64,000 nucleotides of DNA from the NCBI RefSeq assembly GCF_036488675.1, contig NZ_CP133148.1, positions 3,862,001-3,926,000 of the forward strand, read 5' to 3'. The notes under the pieces are model-generated. The model was given only the letters and a program-made list of their open reading frames with translations, was not told where the DNA came from and ran no database searches. The translations under genes and the position numbers were made by a program. Below, one piece after another: positions 49,603-59,013 of this stretch (positions within the stretch are counted from its first letter, which is position 1; every line of letters starts with the position of its first letter). Origin of the DNA: Sinorhizobium chiapasense. GTDB lineage: Bacteria; Pseudomonadota; Alphaproteobacteria; Rhizobiales; Rhizobiaceae.

Positions 49603-50946
49603 ATGACGGCGACGCAGGTCAGCGAAGCGGCGCAGGAGATCGAGAAGCTTCTCGCCCTGCACCCCAAGGGGTTCGATCTGTCGCTCGACAGGATCACGCG
49701 GCTTTTGGCGGCACTCGGCAACCCGCAGGACCGGTTGCCGCCCGTCATCCATGTCGCGGGCACCAACGGAAAAGGATCCGTCACTGCCTTTTCCCGGGCG
49801 ATCCTCGAGGCTGCGGGTCTCAGCGTCCACGTCCACACGTCGCCGCATCTCGTGAACTGGCACGAGCGCTATCGGCTGGGCGTCAAGGGCGGCAAGGGTT
49901 CGCTTGTCGGCGATCGCGAGCTTGCCGATGCGGTGCGGCGCGTGGCGGAAGCCAATGCCGGACAACAGATCACGGTCTTCGAAATCCTGACCGCGGTCAC
50001 CTTCCTGGTCTTTGCCGAGCATCCTGCTGACGTCGCGATCATCGAAGTCGGCCTTGGCGGCCGGTTTGACGCGACGAACGTGATCGCCCGGCCGGCGGTT
50101 TCCGTCATCATGCCGATTTCGCTCGATCACCAGTCCTATCTCGGTGATCGGGTGGAACTGATCGCCGCCGAAAAGGCCGGGATCATGAAGCGAGGCTGCC
50201 CGGTGGTGATCGGCCATCAGGAGGAAGACGGTGTGCGCGATGTGCTCGTCGCCACGGCCGAGCGCCTCGGTTGCCCGATGTCCGTCTACGGTCAGGATTT
50301 CATGGCGCATGAGGAGTTTGGCCGGCTCGTCTTCCAGGATGAGCGCGGATTGGCGGACCTGCCGCTGCCGCGCCTGCCCGGTCGGCACCAATACGCCAAC
50401 GCCGCCGCGGCGATTCGCGCCGTCAGGGCGGCCGGTTTCGATGTTCCGGAGGCAGCGATCGAGAAGGGGCTCGCTGGCGTCGAATGGCCCGGGCGTCTGC
50501 AGCGCCTCGCCGGCGGCAAGCTTTCGCATCACGGTCCGCCGGGTGCCGAGATCTGGGTCGACGGCGGACACAATCCGGGCGCCGGCCAGGTCATCGCCGA
50601 GGCGATGGCGAGTTTCGAGGAGCGAGAGCCGCGGCCCCTGTTCCTGATCATCGGCATGATCAACACCAAGGATCCGGTCGGCTATTTCAGAGCCTTTCTC
50701 GACCTTGCGGAGCAGGTCTTCACTGTGCCGATCCATGGGTCCGATTCCGGACTGGACCCGGTGGCCCTGGCCGAGGATGCCGGCTTTGTCGGTTTCGAGA
50801 CCACCGCGACCTCGTCCGTTGCGGAAGCGCTCGGGATCATTGCCGAGCTTGTCGACGAGGATCCGGTTCCACCGCGCATCCTGATCGGCGGATCGCTTTA
50901 TCTCGTCGGCGACGTGCTCGCCGAAAACGGCACGCCGCCGCGATAG
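49603..50946 (+). CDS. folC: Bifunctional folylpolyglutamate/dihydrofolate synthase
   Basis: 447 residues. Adds Glu to folate derivatives and makes dihydrofolate from dihydropteroate. P-loop GTNGKGS at residues 53-59, the SPHLVNWHERYRL substrate strand, VEVGLGGRFDATNV-type omega loop, and WVDGGHNPGA in the C-terminal domain. The ATG at 49603 follows GAGG at 8-base spacing; a longer start 13 codons upstream is possible. Confidence 0.94.
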   Translation: MTATQVSEAAQEIEKLLALHPKGFDLSLDRITRLLAALGNPQDRLPPVIHVAGTNGKGSVTAFSRAILEAAGLSVHVHTSPHLVNWHERYRLGVKGGKGSLVGDRELADAVRRVAEANAGQQITVFEILTAVTFLVFAEHPADVAIIEVGLGGRFDATNVIARPAVSVIMPISLDHQSYLGDRVELIAAEKAGIMKRGCPVVIGHQEEDGVRDVLVATAERLGCPMSVYGQDFMAHEEFGRLVFQDERGLADLPLPRLPGRHQYANAAAAIRAVRAAGFDVPEAAIEKGLAGVEWPGRLQRLAGGKLSHHGPPGAEIWVDGGHNPGAGQVIAEAMASFEEREPRPLFLIIGMINTKDPVGYFRAFLDLAEQVFTVPIHGSDSGLDPVALAEDAGFVGFETTATSSVAEALGIIAELVDEDPVPPRILIGGSLYLVGDVLAENGTPPR

Positions 50947-51003
50947 AGCAATTGCAGGAAAAGTGTGTAACGGTTTTTCGTCCGGAATTGCGCACGGCAA
51001 GAA

Positions 51004-51027
51004 AAAAGCCCGGCGTGCCGGGCTTTT
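51004..51027. terminator. Bidirectional terminator between folC and trxA
   Basis: AAAAGCCCGGC (51004-51014) and GCCGGGCTTTT (51017-51027) give a tight hairpin with T runs on both strands between convergent genes. Confidence 0.88.
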
Positions 51028-51055
51028 CGAGTTCTATGTCTTGGGACTTGGCCGC

Positions 51056-51379
51056 TCAGGCTACGGCAGTCGAAATCCAGGAGGTCAACGCGGTCTTCGG
51101 AGCGGCGCCGACCTTGATGTCCGCCACTTCGCCGGCCTTGAACATGGCGAGCGTCGGGATCGAGCGTACGCCGTATTGAGCGGCAAGCTCGGGGTTTTCG
51201 TCGATGTTGAGCTTGGCAACCTTGACCTTGCCAGCGAGCTCGGTGGCGATTTCCTCAAGGCTCGGCGCGATCATCTTGCACGGACCGCACCATTCCGCCC
51301 AGAAATCGACGACGACCGGCTCGGCCGAGTTCAGGACTTCCTGCTGAAAATTGGAGGTATCGACTTTCACAGTGGCCAT
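51056..51379 (-). CDS. trxA: Thioredoxin
   Basis: 107-residue cytosolic thioredoxin with the active site WCGPC (Cys31, Cys34) and the cis-Pro loop [14 protein letters not shown] general disulfide reductant for ribonucleotide reductase and other targets. Single gene between folC and addA. Confidence 0.97.
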   Translation of the reverse strand: MATVKVDTSNFQQEVLNSAEPVVVDFWAEWCGPCKMIAPSLEEIATELAGKVKVAKLNIDENPELAAQYGVRSIPTLAMFKAGEVADIKVGAAPKTALTSWISTAVA

Positions 51380-51538
51380 CTGCTGCTCCTTGCTTTCGGA
51401 AATGGCGACCGCACGACCTTGGTCGTGCGGTACTTCAAAATGTTACCGCGCCTTTCGGTTCGAACCGGGGCGGCGCGGCGTGTCCAGATGTTGTGCCTCA
51501 TGTGAGGTGTCGCCACCGGATTTGCAATATCGTGTATC

Positions 51539-54500
51539 TCACTTTGTTGCGAGCTCTTCAAGGCTCCTGTCCAGCATCACGTCAGGCAGCACCTGGATTG
51601 CCGGTCCCTCGGTGAAGATCAGCGCGCAACGGAAGCGCAGCCCGGGGTAGAGCGGCTTGAGCAGTTCCCGGTAGATGGCAAGTTGCGTTCTGTAGACCGG
51701 CGGCACCTCCGCCAGCGACGTCGGCACCTGGCGATTGGTCTTGAAGTCCGCAATCGTCACCGTGTCACCGGAAACGGCCAGTCGGTCGATGCGACCCGAC
51801 ACCGCGAACTCGCGCCCACCGAGGGTGAGCGTTCCCATGACGGAGACTTCCGCCCGGCTGTGCGCGGCAAAGAGTGTCTGCAGGTCGGGATGGTCCAGCA
51901 AATCGATCACGGCGTCGGCAAGCGCCCGACGCTCCGGCTCGGCCCAGCGCGGGACCGAGCGCAGCAGATAGCGGTCGGCCGCCGCCGGGCGTTCCGCAGG
52001 ATCGATCGACGGGAGAACCTGCAGCAAGCGATGAAGGATCGCGCCGCGCAGCAGCGAGCGATTGGGTGCCGCCTTTTCCGTGAAGAGCGCCGATCCGACG
52101 ATCGAATCGCTGTCCGGATCATCGATGACTATGCCGGTGCCGGATGGGGTGAGCGGCCGCGGCAGCCGACGCGGCGACGGCAAGGGTGCCGAAAGCGTCG
52201 CGGGCAGGCCCGGCGCTCCGCGTTCTCCCTCGGCCCGCACACCCTCTGCCACGGGGGCGTCTATATGGGGATGCGTCTCGCGCCACGCGTGGCCCTCCCA
52301 CTCTTCGCCGCCCGCGCGGAACACCATGGGCGTCCCGCGTCCCTTGATATCCTGGGCCAGCGTCCCCCGGACCATGGCATGCCAGGTATCGGTATTCTCC
52401 CTCTGTCCGCGATAACCGCAAATGACGAGCCGGTCTGCGGCGCGCGTCATGCCGACATAGAGCAGACGCCGGTACTCCTCCTCGGCCAGCGCCTTCAGGC
52501 GCGTATTGTCGGCGTCGAGCAGGGAATTCGATCCGGAACCAGGCGCCCGCCAGACAGGTACGGTGACGACGGAACCATCGGCCCGCGGCTTTTCGAAAAG
52601 GCGCAGATCGGGAACATGTTGGCTGTTGAAGGCTTTTCCACCGCCGTCGACGTGGAAGACGACCGGCGCCTCCAGGCCCTTTGCCGCGTGCACGGTCATG
52701 ACGCGGACTTCGTCACGCTCCTTGTCCTGCTCGCGCTTGACCGTCGGCGCTTCGATCTCGAGCGTCGAGATGAACGCCTGCAACCCGGGCAAGCCCGCTC
52801 TTTCGTGATCGAGCGCGAAAGTGAGGAATTCGTCGAGAATGTCGCTGACCTCGCTGCCCAGCCGGGCAAGGAAAGCCGCTCTGCCGCCCAGAACACCCAG
52901 GATGCGGGCATAGAAATCGTGCGGCAGCATATGGCGGGCGAGATCGGAATACTGCGAGAGCGTGCGCGCGACCGCGTGGTATCGGCTCGTCTCGTCGATG
53001 CCGAGGCTCTGCAGGCGTTGCCAGAGGCTCTCGGTTTCCGCCCTTCCCGCCGCAAGCTCGAAAAGATCGTCCTCACCGAGATTGATGAGCGGACTTTTCA
53101 GCAGCGCGGCGAGAGAAAGGTCGTCCTCCGGCAAAAGGGCAAAGCGGCCGAGCGCCATCAGATCCTGAATCGCAATGTGGCTGGTCAGCACCAGGCGGTC
53201 GGCGCCCGCGACCGGGATGTTGTTTCTGCGCTTCAGCGCCCGCGTCAACGCATTGACGAAGGCGTCGCGCTTGCGAACGAGGACGATCACGTCACCCGGG
53301 CGCATCGGTCGGCGAACGCCCTTCTCGATGACGGTTTCCTTGCCGATCCATTCATCGAGAACCGCGGCGATGCGTCGGGCGAGAATGTTTGCCGGCGCGC
53401 GCTCGGGCGTCGCGTCGAACGCGGCCGTCCATTCCTCTTCGGCGAGCGTCGGTTCGGGCGCGATCACGTCCCATATGTCGACCGCGCCGGGGTGGCCGAT
53501 CCGGTTCGAGGCATGGACGATCGCCTCGTCCCGCGCGCTAAGCCCCTTGGCATTCGCCTTGTTGGCAAAGACCGTGTCGACCGCCGACAGGACGTCGATG
53601 GTCGAGCGGAAGGAAAGCTGCAGGCGGATCGGGCTGAAGTATTTTCCGCCAGCGCGCACGCGCCGCTCCGTCACAATGCTTTCGCGGGAGAAACGCTCCG
53701 GCCGTGCGCCCTGGAACGAATAGATCGATTGCTTCTCGTCGCCGACGGCGAAGATCGTCCGCTCGTCCACCCTCGCCGTCTCGCCGGCGAAGAAATCGGC
53801 GGCAAGCGACTGGATGATCGTCCATTGCGCCGGGCTCGTGTCCTGCGCCTCGTCGACGAGGATGTGGTCGATGCCCTGATCGAGCTTGTAGTGAACCCAG
53901 GCGCCGACGTCGCCGCGGGCGAGAAGCGCTGCCGTGCGGTTGATCAGATCGTCGAAGTCGAGCTGGCTGCGCGCCTTCTTGATTTCCTCGTAATCGCGGT
54001 TGAGCCTCGCGGCGAGGGTAAGAGCGGCCCGTGTCGCCTCGTACATCCTGACGATGCTGAGACGGTCGACGCAGGCGGCGACATGATCGCGCGCTTGCTC
54101 GACCAAGGGGGCGAGATCAGGCGCCTCGCGCCGCATCGCGGCGTTCAGAAACGTGGAGTCGGCCCTCGGCTTGCCGCCGCCGTTGAAGAAGAGCCCGAGC
54201 AGTCGACGATAGCGTTCCTCGGGATCGGCGAGTATTGCGACCGCCTTCAATCCTTCCGCAAACTCGACGGGCTTGGCGCCGCCCTTGCGTGCCGCGAGCT
54301 CGAGATATTGCTGAAGCGCCGCCCCGTTCAGGCCAGCCAGCGGCCAGACCTTCGCCAGCACACCTTCGGCGGTCTCGCCCGGCGCAATGGCAAGCGACGC
54401 ACGCAGATGCGCTTCCAATCCGCCGCGCTTTGAGGCGCGATCGAGAAAGGCTTGAATGGGCGTGCGATTGGCGACGATCGTCGCTAGCAGCCGTTCAAGA

Positions 54501-55105
54501 CCGGTATCGTCGGCGAGATCGAGAACCGTGGCAAAGGCGCCGGCTAGCTCTGCGTCGTTTGCCGCGGTAGCCGCCAGCAACGCGCGCCGGGCATCCGTGA
54601 GCAGGACCGCGGCGGCGCTGTCGTCGAGCACGGAAAAATGCCCGGCGACATTGGCTTCGAGCGGAAACTGATGCAGGAGCGCTTCGCAGAACGCGTGGAT
54701 CGTCTGGATCTTCAGGCCGCCGGGTGTCTCAAGGGCGGCGGCGAACAACCGCCGCGCCTCTTGGATTTTCACGGCCGATGGCCGGGCGCCTTCGATCGCT
54801 TCGATACGCCTCTCAAGAGCGGGGTCGTCAAGCGTCGCCCATTCGGCCAGGCGCTCGAAGATCCGGTTCGACATTTCCGAAGCGGCGGCCTTCGTGTAAG
54901 TGAGGCAGAGAATTGCAGAGGGGCGGCAGCCAGCGAGCAGCAGGCGGATGACGCGCTGGGTCAGGACATGCGTCTTACCCGATCCGGCATTGGCGGAAAC
55001 CCAGGCCGAGCGCGCCGGATCGGAGGCAAGCGATTGCCGCTCCGTCGTCCAGTCGAGCCAAGCCCGGGGCGTCGTTTCTCGAGGCCCGAAAGTATCATCC
55101 CTCAT
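51539..55105 (-). CDS. addA: AddA helicase-nuclease subunit
   Basis: 1188 residues. Superfamily-1A helicase with C-terminal RecB-like nuclease, acting with AddB on double-strand breaks. Walker A VSANAGSGKTHVLTQRV near the start, LDFDDLI and LVDEAQDTSPAQW (Walker B), and the VMTVHAAKGLEAPVV motif. The nuclease site IADFKTNRQVP lies near the C-terminus. The ATG at 55105 has GAGG at 9 bases; it overlaps the addB stop by about 11 bases. Confidence 0.95.
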   Translation of the reverse strand: MRDDTFGPRETTPRAWLDWTTERQSLASDPARSAWVSANAGSGKTHVLTQRVIRLLLAGCRPSAILCLTYTKAAASEMSNRIFERLAEWATLDDPALERRIEAIEGARPSAVKIQEARRLFAAALETPGGLKIQTIHAFCEALLHQFPLEANVAGHFSVLDDSAAAVLLTDARRALLAATAANDAELAGAFATVLDLADDTGLERLLATIVANRTPIQAFLDRASKRGGLEAHLRASLAIAPGETAEGVLAKVWPLAGLNGAALQQYLELAARKGGAKPVEFAEGLKAVAILADPEERYRRLLGLFFNGGGKPRADSTFLNAAMRREAPDLAPLVEQARDHVAACVDRLSIVRMYEATRAALTLAARLNRDYEEIKKARSQLDFDDLINRTAALLARGDVGAWVHYKLDQGIDHILVDEAQDTSPAQWTIIQSLAADFFAGETARVDERTIFAVGDEKQSIYSFQGARPERFSRESIVTERRVRAGGKYFSPIRLQLSFRSTIDVLSAVDTVFANKANAKGLSARDEAIVHASNRIGHPGAVDIWDVIAPEPTLAEEEWTAAFDATPERAPANILARRIAAVLDEWIGKETVIEKGVRRPMRPGDVIVLVRKRDAFVNALTRALKRRNNIPVAGADRLVLTSHIAIQDLMALGRFALLPEDDLSLAALLKSPLINLGEDDLFELAAGRAETESLWQRLQSLGIDETSRYHAVARTLSQYSDLARHMLPHDFYARILGVLGGRAAFLARLGSEVSDILDEFLTFALDHERAGLPGLQAFISTLEIEAPTVKREQDKERDEVRVMTVHAAKGLEAPVVFHVDGGGKAFNSQHVPDLRLFEKPRADGSVVTVPVWRAPGSGSNSLLDADNTRLKALAEEEYRRLLYVGMTRAADRLVICGYRGQRENTDTWHAMVRGTLAQDIKGRGTPMVFRAGGEEWEGHAWRETHPHIDAPVAEGVRAEGERGAPGLPATLSAPLPSPRRLPRPLTPSGTGIVIDDPDSDSIVGSALFTEKAAPNRSLLRGAILHRLLQVLPSIDPAERPAAADRYLLRSVPRWAEPERRALADAVIDLLDHPDLQTLFAAHSRAEVSVMGTLTLGGREFAVSGRIDRLAVSGDTVTIADFKTNRQVPTSLAEVPPVYRTQLAIYRELLKPLYPGLRFRCALIFTEGPAIQVLPDVMLDRSLEELATK

Positions 55106-58100
55106 CGGCATCGTCCTCGCCTTCGGCGGTCGCCCATTCGGCAACACGCGCCAGATGATCGTATTCGCCTCCGTAGTCGCGCTCCTTCTGCACGATCAGG
55201 CGCGAAACGAAGCCGTGGCGGCCGGTCATCAGTGCCGCGAGCAGTTTCCGCAATTCGGTGAGCGATTCTTCCGCCAGTTGGTCGGCGGATTTCGTTTCCT
55301 TTTGCCTGCCACCCTCGTTGTTGACGGGATCGACGCTGAAGCGGTTGCCGGGTTTCAGGCGGACGTAGAGAAGCGCATTCGGTTCGGCGCGTCCCGTCGC
55401 GCCGAAGGCTCCGGCCTTGAGGGCGGCGGCCTCGAGCGAAAGCTGCGGGTCGAGCAAACTGCGCGCCTCCTTGGGCGAGGGACTGGAGCCGGTTTTGTAG
55501 TCGATGATGTCGATGGTGCCGTCCGGACGCTGATCGAGGCGATCGGCAACGCCGGTCAGCCGGATATCCGCAAGGCCGATATCCATGGATGCGGAAACCT
55601 CGGTGAAAGATTTCAGAATACTCTTCCGGCGGTCGCGCTCCCAGGCGAGGAATGCCTTCCCGACGGCGGCAAAACGCGGGCGCCAGATCGTGTCGATATG
55701 CGGCGGGAGCCCTTCCTCGTCGAAGGCTTCGTTGAGCAGTCTCGTCATCACCGCTTCCGCTTCGGATGATGCCGGATCGAAGCCGCCCCTGACGAAGCGA
55801 TCGACGATTCGATGGTAGAGCGTTCCACGCTCGGCGGCCCCCGGATCACGATTGAACGGATCGATCGGCTGCAAGCGCAGAATCCGCCGTGCATAGACGG
55901 CGTAAGGATCGCGACGGAGGCGAGTCACTTCGCTGAAGGAATACTTGCGCGGCTGCAGCTCGGCGGGGGGCTTCGGCTCCGGCCGCGTCGCAAGCGGCTG
56001 GCTTTCGCCTTCATCGAGAATGCGCGCCCAGTGCAAATAGTCCGCACCGTTGGACTTGATGAGTTGCGTCAGTCCATCGCCGCCGAGCGCCTGCAGGCGC
56101 TGCAGCCACCTCGAAGCGACGGTCGGTGCCGAACCCTGGCGCATGGAGCGCGAAAGGATCAGACGGCGCGTGCCGCAGGCCATCTGAAAATCGTGGGCGA
56201 GCTGGCCGATACGCCGTTCCGGCGGTTCGAGGCCGATTCCGGATTTCATCGTCCGCGACAGGAAAGGGTCGTTTGACGTCTGTCCCGGCCAAGTGCCTTC
56301 GTTCATGCCGCCGAGCACCACGAGGTCCATGCTTTGCAGGCGCGATTCCAACGCACCAAAGATGAAGACGCGGGGATGCCGCATCGATCGGGGCTTGACC
56401 GCCTCGCTTGCCGCAAGCGCTTCGACGATGTCGCACCATTGCGGTCCGTCGGCGTTCATCTGACCTTCCGTCTCGATGATGCCTTTGAGAAGCGTTGCCA
56501 GTGTTTCGCCGGCTTCCGTCGACCAAAGGTCGCCAAGGCGGCCGCGTTCGTCCACGCAAACGGCTTCCAACGCGCGACCCGTTCGCTCCGCCCAGTCGGC
56601 AAGCGTGAGAACCTTGGACTGAGGCTGGCCGTCGATGCGAAGCACGGAAGCGCTTGCCAAGGGTTCGGCGGCCAACGCAATGCGCTCGGCGAGTTTGCGG
56701 GCGGCCGCTATATCCTCCTCGTTGAGGCGACTCTGCCACGGGGGAGGATGGCGATCATGCTTTCGCTTTTCGAGCGCCTGCTCGATCAGCGGGCCAAGTG
56801 CCGAAATCCCGGCGCTGCCGGTACCACCGCGCAGCGCCAGCAGTTCCAGCGCATCGGCGGCGCGGCGGACACCCTCGGTTGTCTCGCCAAAGCGGGCGAG
56901 CGGGTGCTTGAGGAGAGCGACGAGGGGCACCGGATCGCCCGGCCGCAACGCCGCTTCCAGCAACAAACGGACGACGGCGCCGGCGGCCGTGGCGGCGAGC
57001 GGTGTGCCGGCGGAATCGTCGGCCTCGATGCCAAAACGGGCGAGTTCCGCCCCGACGCGGCGCGCAAGCCCCCGATCCGGGGTGATCAACGCCGCCTGGC
57101 TTTCGTCGTCGTCGGCGAGCGCGAGCCTGAGTGTGATGGCGATGGCCGTTGCCTCTTCCCGCTCATTTGCCGTCTCGATCAGTGCGACGTCCGAGAAGGC
57201 CGAGAGAAGCCTTGCCTGATCGAAGTCTTCACGCGCGCGGGTCCAGCTGTCGGTCGCCCTTGCCGGAAGCAGGGCGCGCGAAAAAACCATGCTGCGATAG
57301 TCGAGGGAGCCATCGGCCGGCTCGAGAGTGAGAACATCGCGTCGCCCGATGCCCATGCGTTTCAGCAGCCGGTAGAAGCCGTATTGCGGGTGGCTGCGGC
57401 TTGCCGGATCTTTTGTGACGCCGCTCGAAGCATCGCCGACGATCAGCTCCCATTCCGTATCGCTCATCGTCTGATCGAGGCCCGGCAGAACGATGGTGCC
57501 GTTCGGCAGCCTGCTCACGGCTGCGATCAGCGCGGCCGTCACCGGGATCGAGCCGGTCGAGCCAGCGATGATGATCGGCCCGCCCACCTTGCCGGCGGCG
57601 ATGCGCTGTGTTTCTGCCTTGAGAATGGCATTGCGGTGGCGCGAGGGCGAGGATTGCTTGAGTTCGTCCAGCCGCTCCGGCCAGTAGGTGCGGGCGATCT
57701 TCAGGAAGGCAAGCGTCAACTGCCACCAGAGCGCATGTTCGCCGGCGTCGAGCTCATCGAGGGCTTCCCAGTCGAGTTCCTCGGTTTCGACGGCGTCGAT
57801 CAGGTCGGCGAGATTGCGCGCGAGCCAAATGGCATCGGCGGGGCTCGCCGGCGCGATCAGCGGACTTTCGCCATGGATATCGAGCACCGCCTGCGGCAGC
57901 TGGTTGCGCCAGGCGAGAATGAGGCGGCCGAGTTCGATCAGGCGTGCCGTGCCGGAAAGCGGCGGGGCGAGATCGAGAATTGCCGGCATCTCGGCGTCGA
58001 AAAAACCGCTGTCGTCGTCCGTCTCGCCGAGTGCGCGGATCATCGGCAGGATGGCCGAGCGACCGCCGAGCAGATCGACGAATTCCGAGCGAAGCACACG

Positions 58101-58271
58101 CGCCGAGCGTCGTGTGGGAACGAAGATCGTCACGCCGGCAAGCATCAGGGGATCCGCGGGATCGTACTTGAAACCCGGGACGAGCCCGCCGTCGCAGAGC
58201 TTTCGGGCCAAAGTCCTCAGGAACGGCAGGCCGGCGGGGATCGAAAAGACGTTCGAGGCGTGGCCGGGCAT
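55095..58271 (-). CDS. addB: AddB helicase-nuclease subunit
   Basis: 1058 residues. AddB partner for end resection, with an inactivated N-terminal helicase-like core (no Walker A lysine motif at VTIFVPTRRSARVL) and a C-terminal nuclease with ADRLDQRPDGTIDIIDYKTG. Unlike Bacillus AddB, no Cys is visible in the nuclease domain, so the iron-sulfur cluster appears absent. Overlaps addA and starts one base after the MurU-like gene ends. Confidence 0.93.
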   Translation of the reverse strand: MPGHASNVFSIPAGLPFLRTLARKLCDGGLVPGFKYDPADPLMLAGVTIFVPTRRSARVLRSEFVDLLGGRSAILPMIRALGETDDDSGFFDAEMPAILDLAPPLSGTARLIELGRLILAWRNQLPQAVLDIHGESPLIAPASPADAIWLARNLADLIDAVETEELDWEALDELDAGEHALWWQLTLAFLKIARTYWPERLDELKQSSPSRHRNAILKAETQRIAAGKVGGPIIIAGSTGSIPVTAALIAAVSRLPNGTIVLPGLDQTMSDTEWELIVGDASSGVTKDPASRSHPQYGFYRLLKRMGIGRRDVLTLEPADGSLDYRSMVFSRALLPARATDSWTRAREDFDQARLLSAFSDVALIETANEREEATAIAITLRLALADDDESQAALITPDRGLARRVGAELARFGIEADDSAGTPLAATAAGAVVRLLLEAALRPGDPVPLVALLKHPLARFGETTEGVRRAADALELLALRGGTGSAGISALGPLIEQALEKRKHDRHPPPWQSRLNEEDIAAARKLAERIALAAEPLASASVLRIDGQPQSKVLTLADWAERTGRALEAVCVDERGRLGDLWSTEAGETLATLLKGIIETEGQMNADGPQWCDIVEALAASEAVKPRSMRHPRVFIFGALESRLQSMDLVVLGGMNEGTWPGQTSNDPFLSRTMKSGIGLEPPERRIGQLAHDFQMACGTRRLILSRSMRQGSAPTVASRWLQRLQALGGDGLTQLIKSNGADYLHWARILDEGESQPLATRPEPKPPAELQPRKYSFSEVTRLRRDPYAVYARRILRLQPIDPFNRDPGAAERGTLYHRIVDRFVRGGFDPASSEAEAVMTRLLNEAFDEEGLPPHIDTIWRPRFAAVGKAFLAWERDRRKSILKSFTEVSASMDIGLADIRLTGVADRLDQRPDGTIDIIDYKTGSSPSPKEARSLLDPQLSLEAAALKAGAFGATGRAEPNALLYVRLKPGNRFSVDPVNNEGGRQKETKSADQLAEESLTELRKLLAALMTGRHGFVSRLIVQKERDYGGEYDHLARVAEWATAEGEDDADEG

Positions 58272-58272
58272 C

Positions 58273-59004
58273 CTATCCTCCCGGCTGGAAACGGCGCACG
58301 GCCGCCTCGGCTTCAGCGATCGCTTCCGGTGTTCCGACCGTCATCCAGTGGCCGTCGAGCATCAACCCGAAGAGGCGCCCCCTGGCGATCGCGTGGTCGA
58401 AATAGATGTTGAGGTTGAAGGCATCGCTCGGCGCATCGGCGAAGAGGCGCGACTCCATGGCGATCGCGCCGGCATAGACTACTGGATTTTCCATGCCTTC
58501 CTCGTAACGCGCGAGCCTGCCGTCCTGAGCGAGCGAAAAATCTTTCTTGCCGTTGTGTCCGGTCGTGTCTTCGAGCCGCACGCAGAGGAGCGCCATGTCC
58601 ATCCTCTGCGGATCGAAGAACTCGGTAAGCCTTTGAAGGTTGCTCGGCTCACCGGCGTTTTCGCCGACCCAGAAGAGATCGGCATTCATGACGATCAGCG
58701 GCCCGTCGTCCAGCAGTTTCAGTCCCTTGGCGAGCCCGCCCCCCGAATTCATCAGGGCGTCCCGCTCGTCCGAAATCAGGATATCCGGCGTCTCTCGGCG
58801 ACGGAGATGCTCTTCCATCTGGTCGGCGAAGTGGTGGACGTTCACCGCCGCCTTGGTCACGCCGGCGGCCGCCAGGATGTCCAGCACGTAGTCGATCATC
58901 GGCTTGCCGGCGATCTTGACCAGGGGTTTCGGCAGTGTATCGGTGATTGGCCGAAGGCGGGTGCCCAGTCCGGCCGCAAGCACCATAGCATTGGTGATGG
59001 GCAT
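58273..59004 (-). CDS. Nucleotidyltransferase, MurNAc-1-phosphate uridylyltransferase-like
   Basis: 243 residues. The nucleotide-binding MVLAAGLGTRLRPITDTLPKPLVKIAGKP signature, whose key part is LAAGLGTRLRP, starts at residue 7. It also has MNADLFWVG and a FNLNIYFDHAIARGRLFG stretch. Resembles MurU, which uses UTP to activate MurNAc-1-P in cell-wall recycling. The next gene upstream carries a sugar-kinase domain of the AmgK type, the matching partner. The specific substrate is inferred from that pairing. Confidence 0.85.
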   Translation of the reverse strand: MPITNAMVLAAGLGTRLRPITDTLPKPLVKIAGKPMIDYVLDILAAAGVTKAAVNVHHFADQMEEHLRRRETPDILISDERDALMNSGGGLAKGLKLLDDGPLIVMNADLFWVGENAGEPSNLQRLTEFFDPQRMDMALLCVRLEDTTGHNGKKDFSLAQDGRLARYEEGMENPVVYAGAIAMESRLFADAPSDAFNLNIYFDHAIARGRLFGLMLDGHWMTVGTPEAIAEAEAAVRRFQPGG

Positions 59005-59013
59005 GATTTCCTG

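Noticed and set aside
51683..54433. 916-codon open frame antisense to addA
   Set aside because: Arg/Gly/Asp-rich composition typical of high-GC shadows; addA motifs are intact on the opposite strand.
56334..58412. 692-codon open frame antisense to addB and the MurU-like gene
   Set aside because: Runs across two real genes and their boundary; no coherent domain.
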